This document shows, one piece after another, positions 22,608-29,794 of a stretch of DNA of 35,659 nucleotides. The translations under genes were made by a program, and so were the position numbers. Position 1 is the stretch's first letter. The number at the start of each line of letters is the position of its first letter. Under the pieces are notes generated by a model. It had not been told where the DNA came from and ran no database searches. It saw only the letters and a list, made by a program, of their open reading frames with translations. Origin of the DNA: Streptomyces bambusae (GTDB taxonomy: Bacteria; Actinomycetota; Actinomycetes; Streptomycetales; Streptomycetaceae); NCBI RefSeq assembly GCF_020532645.1, contig NZ_JAJAUZ010000073.1, positions 1 through 35,659 on the forward strand. Direction: 5' to 3'.

Positions 22608-24224
22608 TCAGACGGCCAGCGGGTTCGGGTAGGGCAGGTACCGGGGTGCCAGACCCGTCGGGTCGAACCAGCGGGACAGCAGGTTGGCCTTGCCCGGCAC
22701 GGTCGGCGCGGCCAGCAGGGCGGTCAGTTCGGGGAACCCGTCCGGCCGGCCGCCCGCCGGGCCCGCGTGGGCCCGCGCGCAGCGCTCGAACTCGGCACGG
22801 GCCGCCGGCCACAGCGCGCCGGCCGAGGCCGGGAAGCGCTCGGCCAGGGCGCCGGCGATCTCGGACAGGTTGTTGACGACCAGGCAGTACACGAGGCGCT
22901 GCCACGCCGCCTCCCGGGTGACCTGCGGGACCACCCGGGCGCCCTCGCCGTCCCGGAACACGCCGTGCACCGGCATGCCGTCGGCGCCGACCGCGACCAG
23001 CGTGTTCTGCAGGTGGCACTCGACCGAGACGCCGTACCGCGCGTACGCGTCCAGGACCGGCGGGACCAGGCAGCGCAGGTACGCCCGCCACCAGGCCAGG
23101 GGAGCGGCCACCCGGTCCAGGGGACTGCCCTCGAAGCCCTCGGCGAGCGCCCCGGCCAGCACCGCCGTGGTGCCCGGCGCCAGGTGCCGGCCGAGCCCTT
23201 CGCGGATCAGCACGGGGAACGTTTCCTCCAGGCCGGCGACCGTACGGTGCCCCGGCTCCCGCAGCCAGGCCGCCGGGCCGCCCATCGCCCGGAACGCGGC
23301 CGTCACGAACGGGTCCACCCGGCGCATGTGCACCAGCTCGAAGCCGCTCATGCGGCGCACCGCGCTCGTGATCCGCACGTCCAGGCTGAACTTCAGGAAC
23401 AGGTCCTCGGCGGGCCCCGGGCCGCCCCGTCCGGCCGGCACGTGCACCGTGCGCACCGACGCCGTGGCCGCCGCCCGCCACGGTGTCCGGCCGAGCCGGA
23501 CCAGCCGCCCGTCGGCGAACGCGCGCCGCACCTCGGGCAGCCCGCGGGACAGCTCGTACTGCCAGGGGTGGGCGGGCAGCAGCCGGTAGCCGGGCGGGGC
23601 CTGGCCGAGGCCGTCGAGGTCCCGTGTGTCGCCCGCGTCGACCGCCGCGTCCTCCCGCACCCCGAGCAGGACCAGCGGGAACGTGCCGTACGCCTCCGGG
23701 GCGTAGCGCATCCAGCGGGCGGGCGGGCCGCCGCTGCACGCCTTGGGAGCCGGGTGGAACGGGTGGCCCATGACGAGCGCCTGCTCGGAACGGAGCCACA
23801 GGTCCGCGGGCGGAGCGGTGCGGGCCCGGATGGCGAGGGCGGCCGCCACGGCCGTCCGGCTGGCGGCCATCTCGGCCGCGACCCCCGGATCCGGCCGCCC
23901 GGTCGACGCGTGCATCTCCGCGACCGCCAGCGCGACCAGCCCGGCGTGGCCCAGCGGCTGCCAGACGCCGTCGGTCCACAGCTCCGGGTCGGCGGGCCGC
24001 GGACCGCCGCGCACCCGCAGCAGCCGGCCGCCGGCGCGCAGCCGGTAGACGGCACGGCTGCCGCGGCCCTGGCCGCCGTGACCGCTGCGGCCGTCGTGGC
24101 CGGGGCGGTGCGCCGGTCCGGGACCTTCCGGGTCCGCCGCCGGAGCGGCGGCTTCCCGCAGCAGGCAGTTGAGCAGCGGTGCCACGGCCAGTGCGTCGGC
24201 CGCCCGGGCGAACTCCTCCTCCAT
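22608..24224 (-). CDS. IucA/IucC family siderophore (NIS) synthetase
   Basis: The 538-aa NRPS-independent siderophore synthetase adenylates a carboxylate (typically citrate) and joins it to an amine or alcohol. Catalytic motifs are present: MGHPFHPAPK (152-161) for ATP/citrate binding, LKFSLDVRITSAVRRMS, the nucleotide-site segment ECHLQNTLV, and FRDGEGARV. The C-terminal FhuF-like region (about 390-538) ends LPYPNPLAV. A His/Gly/Arg-rich insert (about 33-58) is unusual and explains much of the N-terminal divergence. It is slightly short for the family (about 580-600). ATG 24224 has TACTGT 7 nt before it and no ribosome site. It is divergent, 48 bp apart, from a second NIS synthetase, and is followed by an FMN reductase. 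Subtype (A, B or C) cannot be assigned safely. Confidence 0.9.
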   Translation of the reverse strand: MEEEFARAADALAVAPLLNCLLREAAAPAADPEGPGPAHRPGHDGRSGHGGQGRGSRAVYRLRAGGRLLRVRGGPRPADPELWTDGVWQPLGHAGLVALAVAEMHASTGRPDPGVAAEMAASRTAVAAALAIRARTAPPADLWLRSEQALVMGHPFHPAPKACSGGPPARWMRYAPEAYGTFPLVLLGVREDAAVDAGDTRDLDGLGQAPPGYRLLPAHPWQYELSRGLPEVRRAFADGRLVRLGRTPWRAAATASVRTVHVPAGRGGPGPAEDLFLKFSLDVRITSAVRRMSGFELVHMRRVDPFVTAAFRAMGGPAAWLREPGHRTVAGLEETFPVLIREGLGRHLAPGTTAVLAGALAEGFEGSPLDRVAAPLAWWRAYLRCLVPPVLDAYARYGVSVECHLQNTLVAVGADGMPVHGVFRDGEGARVVPQVTREAAWQRLVYCLVVNNLSEIAGALAERFPASAGALWPAARAEFERCARAHAGPAGGRPDGFPELTALLAAPTVPGKANLLSRWFDPTGLAPRYLPYPNPLAV

Positions 24225-24272
24225 CGCCCACACAGTAGGCGCGACCCCGAGTCCGTGGGGTAGGACACGCAC
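24225..24272. promoter_or_regulatory. Compact divergent promoter of the two NIS synthetase genes
   Basis: Only 48 bp separates the two start codons. Leftward -10 TACTGT occupies 24237-24232, 7 nt before ATG; rightward -10-like TAGGAC occupies 24261-24266, 6 nt before ATG. The -35 regions must overlap, so the two promoters compete or are jointly controlled. No iron-box sequence is visible here. Confidence 0.5.
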
Positions 24273-25787
24273 ATGTCATACACCCACGCCGAGCGGGCCC
24301 TCGCCACGGAACTCGCCTCCGTCCGCCCGGACCTGACGGACCGGTTCCGCGCCGCCCTGCCCGCCGCCCGGGCCGCGGTGCTGGCCCGGCTGTGGCGCGG
24401 CCTCGTCCACGAGCCGCTGCCGTGGGTGGTGCGGCGCACCACGACCGCCGACGGGGTCGCGCTGATGCTCGCCGACGGCCGGCGGCTGCACGGCCCGCCG
24501 TCCGACCCGTGGGCCGTGGACACGCCCGTCGCGGCCGTGGAGCTGGACGGCACGCCGTACGACCACCCCGCCGGGCTGCTGGCCGCCCTCGCCCTGCCGG
24601 ACTCCGCCCGCTTCACGGCGGACGTGGGCCACAGCGTCGCCTCGCTCGCCCTGTCCCGGACGGCGGCGCCCGCGCCGGACGGGCCTCCCGCGCAGCCCTG
24701 GGGCTGGGAGCAGCGCCCGACCGACGGCCACCCCTACCATCCCGCCTGCCGGTCCCGTCCCGGCTTCTCCGCCGCCGAGCAGCTCGCCTACGCCCCGGAA
24801 CACCGGCCGGTGGTCGGCCTGCGGCTGACCCCGGTGCCGGACGCCCGGGTGAGCGGGGCCTGGCCGGCCGGACTGCGGGACGGCCCGGCCGTGCTGGTGC
24901 CGGTCCACCCCTGGCAGGCCGGCCACGTCCTCACCGGCCGCACCTGGCTCCCCGGACCCGACGCCCACCCGCTGATGTCGCTGCGGACCCTGCACGTCGA
25001 CGGTGCCGGCGACGGCGGCCCGGTGCACGTGAAGACCGCGCTGAGCACGCAGCTGACCTCGTCCGTACGGGACATCTCCGCCTACTCGGTGGCCCACGCG
25101 CTGGCCACCTCCGAGGCCCTGGAGCGGGTCGCCGGCAGCCTCGGCGGCCGCCTGCACATCGCCCGCACCCTGGCGGCCGCCGGCGACGGCAGCGCCGAAC
25201 TCGCCGCGATGCTGCGGGAATCGCCGTACGGGTACGCGGACGCCCGGGCGGGGGAGCAGGTCGTCCCGGTCGCCGCTCTCGGCGCCCGCCTCGCCGACCG
25301 CAGCCCGCACGAGCGCCTCGACCGCATCACCGCCCTCGCCCGCCTCGCGCTCGGCGTCTGCCTGGACCTCCTGGACCGGGGCGTGGCCCTGGAGGCGCAC
25401 GGCCAGAACCTCCTGGCCGTCCTCGACGCCGACGGCCACCCGCGGCGCCTGGTCTACCGCGACCTCGCCGACATCCGCCTCAGCCCGGCCCTGCTGACCC
25501 GGCACGGCTTCCCCGCCCCGCCCCTGACCGGCCGGCTGCTCGAAGACGACCCGGCCCGGCTGCGCCGCCAGTCCCTCGGCTGCCTCGTGGGCAGCGCCCT
25601 CGGCCCGCTGGCCGGTGACGCCGGCACCCTCGGCCGGGTGCTGGACGCCGCCACCCGCGACCTGCCTGCCGGCCCCGCCGTCCGGGCCCTGCGCAGCCGC
25701 CCGCTCCCCGCTAAGGCCCTCACCCTCCGCCGGCTGGCCCCCGGCGGCGATCAGTGGACCAACCTCCCGAACCCCCTCGCGGGATGA
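24273..25787 (+). CDS. IucA/IucC family siderophore (NIS) synthetase, second copy
   Basis: The 504-aa NIS synthetase is clearly divergent from its neighbour at 22.6-24.2 kb, so the pair is not a recent duplication. Motifs are GHPYHPACRSRPGFS (152-166), HVKTALSTQLTSSVRDIS, EAHGQNLL and YRDLADIRLS. In the first motif the residue normally Lys (HPxxK) is Arg160, a change at a nucleotide/substrate-contacting segment. The C-terminus is short and ends NLPNPLAG, paralleling the partner's NPLAV. It is below the usual family length but shows no frameshift. GTAGGA could be a weak ribosome site for ATG 24273. The two enzymes could act on the two ends of one citrate-type core, as SfaB/SfaD do for staphyloferrin A (analogy only). 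Confidence 0.88.
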   Translation: MSYTHAERALATELASVRPDLTDRFRAALPAARAAVLARLWRGLVHEPLPWVVRRTTTADGVALMLADGRRLHGPPSDPWAVDTPVAAVELDGTPYDHPAGLLAALALPDSARFTADVGHSVASLALSRTAAPAPDGPPAQPWGWEQRPTDGHPYHPACRSRPGFSAAEQLAYAPEHRPVVGLRLTPVPDARVSGAWPAGLRDGPAVLVPVHPWQAGHVLTGRTWLPGPDAHPLMSLRTLHVDGAGDGGPVHVKTALSTQLTSSVRDISAYSVAHALATSEALERVAGSLGGRLHIARTLAAAGDGSAELAAMLRESPYGYADARAGEQVVPVAALGARLADRSPHERLDRITALARLALGVCLDLLDRGVALEAHGQNLLAVLDADGHPRRLVYRDLADIRLSPALLTRHGFPAPPLTGRLLEDDPARLRRQSLGCLVGSALGPLAGDAGTLGRVLDAATRDLPAGPAVRALRSRPLPAKALTLRRLAPGGDQWTNLPNPLAG

Positions 25788-25902
25788 CGCGGCACCCGCA
25801 CACCCCGCTCCGGCGCGGGCCGAACGGATCACAGGACGTCAAGGTTGGGCCAAGGACGGGCCAAGGCTGCGGTGTCCGGCGGACCGGCGCGGGACGGGTG
25901 GC

Positions 25903-25908
25903 TAGGTT
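25903..25908 (+). promoter_or_regulatory. -10 element before carbonic anhydrase gene
   Basis: TAGGTT, 8 nt before ATG 25917. A GGGCCAAGG direct repeat spaced by 3 bp (around 25847-25867) lies in the -35/upstream zone. Confidence 0.4.
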
Positions 25909-25916
25909 CTGCGGGC

Positions 25917-26657
25917 ATGAGCGGTGGAGCGGGTCGACGGCGCGCGTTCGGGCGGCGGGGGTTCGTACGGGTGTGCGCGGGCGGGATGCTGGGGGCCGGC
26001 AGCGGGCTGCTGGCCGGGTGCGGGGCGAAGGGCGGCGGAACCGTCGACCGGGCGCGGGCGCACGGGGTGCCGCCGGCCGGACCGGCCGCCGCCTGGCGGG
26101 AGCTGGCCGCCGGGAACGAGCGCTGGCGCACGCTCCACGAGCAGCACCCGGGGGAGTCCCGGGCGGTCCGGCGCTCGCTGCTCGGCGGACAGCACCCGTT
26201 CGCGGTCGTGCTGGGCTGCATCGACTCCCGGGTCCCGCCCGAGCTGGTCTTCGACCAGGGGCTCGGGGACCTCCTGACGGTCCGCTCGGCCGGCGAGGTC
26301 CTCGACGAGGCCGTCCTGGGCAGCATCTCGTACGGCGTGCTGGAGCTGGCGGTCCCGCTGGTCGTGGTCCTCGGCCATCAGGGGTGCGGGGCCGTCCGGG
26401 CCGCGGCCGAAGCGGACCGGGACGCCGACCGGCTCCCGGTCCACGTGCGCTACCTCGCGCAGCAGATCCGGCCGGTGCTCGACCGTACCCTCACCGGGGA
26501 CGCACGGGTGGACGCGGCGGTCACCGCCAACGTCCGGCGGATCACCGCCCGCCTGACCGCCGAGCCGGACCTGGCCGTCCGCATCGCCGCCGGCACCCTG
26601 AACGTCATCGGCGCCCGCTACGAACTGACCAGCCAACGCGTCCACCGGATCCACTGA
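25917..26657 (+). CDS. Beta-class carbonic anhydrase with predicted Tat lipoprotein signal
   Basis: The 246-aa protein interconverts CO2 and bicarbonate if active. Beta-CA signatures are complete: CIDSR (101-105) provides zinc-ligand Cys101 and the Asp103-Arg105 dyad, and GHQGCGAV (153-160) gives His154 and Cys157. The N-terminus is notable: GRRGFVRVCAGGMLGAG has Arg13-Arg14 in a Tat-like context, a hydrophobic segment, and lipobox LAGC with Cys35. This predicts export in folded form and lipid anchoring outside the membrane. Most beta-CAs are cytosolic. ATG 25917 is set by the -10 box and the signal-peptide boundary; an upstream in-frame start would place 24 low-complexity residues before the twin arginines. 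Neighbours give no functional link. Confidence 0.9.
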   Translation: MSGGAGRRRAFGRRGFVRVCAGGMLGAGSGLLAGCGAKGGGTVDRARAHGVPPAGPAAAWRELAAGNERWRTLHEQHPGESRAVRRSLLGGQHPFAVVLGCIDSRVPPELVFDQGLGDLLTVRSAGEVLDEAVLGSISYGVLELAVPLVVVLGHQGCGAVRAAAEADRDADRLPVHVRYLAQQIRPVLDRTLTGDARVDAAVTANVRRITARLTAEPDLAVRIAAGTLNVIGARYELTSQRVHRIH

Positions 26658-26722
26658 CGACCGCCGCGGCCGGGCCCGCCTCCGCCTGCCCAGCCGGGGC
26701 CGCCGCTGTCGGACCCACCCCC

Positions 26723-26728
26723 TAGCCT
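26723..26728 (+). promoter_or_regulatory. -10 element before SUKH gene
   Basis: TAGCCT, 6 nt before GTG 26735, without a Shine-Dalgarno: candidate leaderless transcript. Confidence 0.4.
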
Positions 26729-26734
26729 GTTCCT

Positions 26735-27262
26735 GTGAACGCGCACGAGAACCACCGCACCTTCCCCGCCGTCCTGACGGCCCTCACCGGCATCGCCTTC
26801 CCGTACGGCGAGGACGACGGCTCCATCGACTACGAGCCCCACGACGCCTTCCTGTCCGCCGAGGAGACCACCGAGTGGTTCCGGGCCTGGACCGCGAACG
26901 ACGAGCTCGACGGCGACGCGTTCCGGGTGTTCGGGCAGGACGGGTCGGGCGGGTTCGCGGCGTTCTGGCTGGTCCGGGACGGCCGGCCGCTCGAAGAGCA
27001 GCCGGTGGTGTTCCTCGGCTCGGAGGGCGACACCGGGCCCGTCGCCCAGGACCTCGCCTCGTACCTGTGGCTGCTGGCGGACGGCAGCGGGCCGTTCGAG
27101 GCGGTGCACTACCCCGGGCGCGAGAGCCGGCCGCATGCGGAGCTGACCGCTCTGGCCGAGCGGTACGCGCCGGGACGGCGGCGCCCGGCGGCCGAGCTGG
27201 TCGCGGCGGCCGGCGCGGAGTTCCCCGACTTCGAGGACATGATCTTCGAGCTCTGCCGCTGA
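26735..27262 (+). CDS. SMI1/KNR4 (SUKH) family protein
   Basis: The 175-aa acidic cytosolic protein resembles the SMI1/KNR4 (SUKH) superfamily, best seen in PVVFLGSEGDTGPVAQDLASYLWLLADGSGPFE (written here only as the stretch around residues 88-120: VVFLGSEG, then ASYLWLLADG). Many SUKH proteins are immunity proteins for polymorphic toxins, but streptomycetes also carry many orphan copies of unknown role. No toxin, WXG100 or secretion gene adjoins it, so immunity is not supported here. It starts at GTG 26735 and converges with anmK (40-bp gap made of GGCCC-type repeats). Catalytic residues are neither expected nor seen. Confidence 0.7.
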   Translation: MNAHENHRTFPAVLTALTGIAFPYGEDDGSIDYEPHDAFLSAEETTEWFRAWTANDELDGDAFRVFGQDGSGGFAAFWLVRDGRPLEEQPVVFLGSEGDTGPVAQDLASYLWLLADGSGPFEAVHYPGRESRPHAELTALAERYAPGRRRPAAELVAAAGAEFPDFEDMIFELCR

Positions 27263-27302
27263 GTCCCCACGGCCCGGCCCGGCCCGGCTGCGCCGCCCGC
27301 CG

Positions 27303-28484
27303 TCACGGCGCGTCGGTGACGACGAGCGCGGCCGGCGGCTCGGCCGGGGTCTCCGGCAGCCGCAGCGGGCGGCGGCCCGGCGTCAGCGACCCGAGGACCC
27401 GCGCCCCCGAAGCCCCCGTGCAGGACGGCGCGTTCCCCGGCAGCCCCACCGCGCCGAGGAAACCGAGCACGGCGAACGCGTACGCCTCCTTCGCCTGCGC
27501 GGGCAGTCCCAGCCCGTCCGACAGGACCACCGGAACGCCCGCCAGCTCCCGGCGGAGCAGCCCCATCAGCACCGGATTGCGGGTTCCCCCGCCCGACACC
27601 ACCACCTCCGTGGCGCCCAGCGGCCGGACCGCCGCGGCGATCGTGCGGGCCGTCAGCAGGGTGAGGGTCGCCACCACGTCCGGCGTCGGACCGCCGCCGA
27701 TCCCGGCTGCCGCCAACGCGTCTTGCAGATAACCGGAGTTGAACAGCTCCTTGCCCGTCGTGCGCGGTGCCGGGAGCCGGTAGTACGGCTCCGCGAGCAG
27801 GAGCCGGAGCAGCGGCTCGTGCACGGTGCCGGCCGCGGCGATCCGGCCGTCCACGTCGAACGCCAGCCCGCCGCCGGTGAGTTCGTGCACCGCCGCGTCG
27901 ATCAGCGCGTTCCCCGGACCGGTGTCGAAGGCCACCGCCGCCCCGCCCGGCCGGACCGCCGTGACGTTCGCGATCCCGCCGATGTTCAGCGCGACCGGCA
28001 GCCCCGGGCGCCCCCGCAGCCACATCAGGTCCACCAGCCCCACCAGGGGCGCCCCCTGGCCGCCCGCCGCGACGTCCCGGGGCCGGAAATCCGACACCAC
28101 CGTGCAGCCGGTGGCCTCCGCGATCCACGCGGGCTGCCCCAGCTGCAGGGTGCCGTACACCCGGCCCTCCTCGGCCCAGTGGTACACCGTCTGACCATGT
28201 GAAGCCACCAACTCAGCCGCTCCCGCGCACAGTTCGCGATCGGCCAGTCGGGCCACCGACCCGAAGGCCTGCCCGATCCACGTGTCCAGCCGGCACACCT
28301 CGGCCATCGTCACCGGCGCCGGCGGCATCGCGCGGGCCAGCGCCTCCCGCAGCACGTCCGGATAGGGCCGGCCGAGCGTCCCCAGCGGGGTCAGGCGGAG
28401 CGTGCCGTCCGCCAGCACCAGGTCCGCGGCCGCGGCGTCCACCGCGTCGTACGAGGTGCCCGACATCAGGCCGACGACCCTCAC
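27303..28484 (-). CDS. anmK: Anhydro-N-acetylmuramic acid kinase
   Basis: The 393-aa ASKHA-fold kinase converts 1,6-anhydro-MurNAc released from cell-wall turnover into MurNAc-6-phosphate. Motifs are LMSGTSYDAVDAA at the N-terminus (phosphate 1 loop; the common form is SGTSMDG, here SYDA), ASHGQTVYH, LNIGGIANVT, and AFDTGPGNALID with the catalytic-base Asp. TTGKELFNSGYL and VVSGGGTRNPVL follow. It starts at GTG 28484, whose GTGA overlaps the TGA of the upstream MHS transporter gene, so the two are translationally coupled. The transporter may therefore import the sugar or a related compound (inference). Last gene of a three-gene operon; the stop converges with the SUKH gene. Confidence 0.93.
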   Translation of the reverse strand: MRVVGLMSGTSYDAVDAAAADLVLADGTLRLTPLGTLGRPYPDVLREALARAMPPAPVTMAEVCRLDTWIGQAFGSVARLADRELCAGAAELVASHGQTVYHWAEEGRVYGTLQLGQPAWIAEATGCTVVSDFRPRDVAAGGQGAPLVGLVDLMWLRGRPGLPVALNIGGIANVTAVRPGGAAVAFDTGPGNALIDAAVHELTGGGLAFDVDGRIAAAGTVHEPLLRLLLAEPYYRLPAPRTTGKELFNSGYLQDALAAAGIGGGPTPDVVATLTLLTARTIAAAVRPLGATEVVVSGGGTRNPVLMGLLRRELAGVPVVLSDGLGLPAQAKEAYAFAVLGFLGAVGLPGNAPSCTGASGARVLGSLTPGRRPLRLPETPAEPPAALVVTDAP

Positions 28485-29794
28485 CGCAGCGGCCCGCGGT
28501 GGTCGTCGGCGCGCAGCGTCCACAGCGCCGGCAGGCTGAGCGCACAGGCCCCGACGGCATACAGGGCGGGCACGTCGGTACGGCCCGTCACCCGCGCCAG
28601 ATACGTGATCACGAGCCCCGCGCCGCCCGCGAACACCGCGTTGGCCAGCGCGTACGCCAGCCCCAGCGCGGTGCAGCGGGTCCGGGCCGGGAACATCTCG
28701 GCGAGCATCGCCGGCCCGGGACCCGCCAGCAGCCCCACCAGCGCCCCGGCGCACAGCAGCGCCGCACCCCTGGCCACGGCCGGCGCCCCGGGGTCCCGCA
28801 ACAGGGCGAACAGCGGCACCGCCAGCACCATCACCAGTCCCGTGCCGGCCAGCATCACCGCACGCCGCCCCACCCGGTCGCTGAGCACCCCCGCGGGCAC
28901 CAGCACCACGGCGAACCCCACATTGGCCAGCACGGTCGCCAGCAGCGCACCGCGGTACGAGGTACCGAGCGTGCCGTGCAGGTACGACGGCAGGACGACG
29001 AGGAACGCGTACCCGGCGCCGGACCACCCCACGATCCGCCCGGCCCCGAGCAGCACCGCCCGCCACAGCTCCGGGCGGCCGAGGGGCACCGGCGCCGGGT
29101 CCGCCGGGGGCGGCCGGAACCCGGGGGACTCCGGCAGCCGCACCCGGACGCACAGGGCGGCCGCGCCCAGCGGCAGCGCCAGGAGGAAGGCGATCCGCCA
29201 GCCCCAGGCGTACAGGGCGGCCGGCGGGAGCACGGCGGCCAGCGCGGCCGCGGTGGCCGCGCCGGCCAGCAGACCGAGGGCCACGGTGGCGGACTGCCAC
29301 GAGCCGTACCGGCCGCGCCGCCCCGGCGGGGCGAACTCCGTCAGCACCGCCACCGCCCCGCCGAACTCGCCGCCCGCCGACAGCCCCTGCAGTGCCCGCA
29401 GGGCGATCAGCAGCAGCGGCGCGGTCAGCCCGGCCGTCGCCTGCCCCGGCAGCAGCCCGATGCCGGCGGTGGCCGCGGTCATCAGCCCCAGCGAGGCCAG
29501 CAGGGCCGGCCGCCGCCCGGCCCGGTCGCCGAGCCGCCCGAACAGCAGCGCCCCCAGCGGACGGAAGAAGAAGGCCAGCGCGAACGTCGCGTACGTGGCG
29601 ACCAGCGCGGCGGCGCCCGCGTCGGTCCCGATCCCCGCCCCGACCGGGGCGAAGAAGGCCGTGGCGATGACCGGGGCGAAATACCCGTAGACGCCGAACT
29701 CGTACCACTCGACGAAGTTGCCCACGGCGCCCGCGAACAGCGCCCGCCGGGCCACCGGTGCCACCCCGGGCGGTGACAGAACGGAGGTCGTCAT
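28481..29794 (-). CDS. MHS-family MFS transporter (metabolite:H+ symporter type)
   Basis: The 437-aa, 12-helix major facilitator starts with AGAVGNFVEWYEFGVYGYFA (about 20-39), the diagnostic first helix of the metabolite:H+ symporter group (ShiA, ProP, KgtP). The loop 2-3 MFS motif is LLFGRLGDRAGRR, and ALRALQGLSAGGEFGGAVAVL is the MHS helix-4 segment. VLSDRVGRRAVML is the matching loop in the second half. MHS proteins import dicarboxylates, osmolytes, shikimate and similar polar metabolites. It overlaps the upstream MFS_3 gene by ATGA (29791-29794) and the downstream anmK by GTGA, indicating one polycistron. The substrate is unknown; anhydro-sugars or amino-sugar derivatives are worth considering because of anmK. 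Confidence 0.9.
   Translation of the reverse strand: MTTSVLSPPGVAPVARRALFAGAVGNFVEWYEFGVYGYFAPVIATAFFAPVGAGIGTDAGAAALVATYATFALAFFFRPLGALLFGRLGDRAGRRPALLASLGLMTAATAGIGLLPGQATAGLTAPLLLIALRALQGLSAGGEFGGAVAVLTEFAPPGRRGRYGSWQSATVALGLLAGAATAAALAAVLPPAALYAWGWRIAFLLALPLGAAALCVRVRLPESPGFRPPPADPAPVPLGRPELWRAVLLGAGRIVGWSGAGYAFLVVLPSYLHGTLGTSYRGALLATVLANVGFAVVLVPAGVLSDRVGRRAVMLAGTGLVMVLAVPLFALLRDPGAPAVARGAALLCAGALVGLLAGPGPAMLAEMFPARTRCTALGLAYALANAVFAGGAGLVITYLARVTGRTDVPALYAVGACALSLPALWTLRADDHRGPLR

Noticed and set aside
26735..27262. SUKH protein as immunity gene of a polymorphic toxin system
   Set aside because: No toxin, WXG100, VgrG, PAAR or secretion gene occurs around it.
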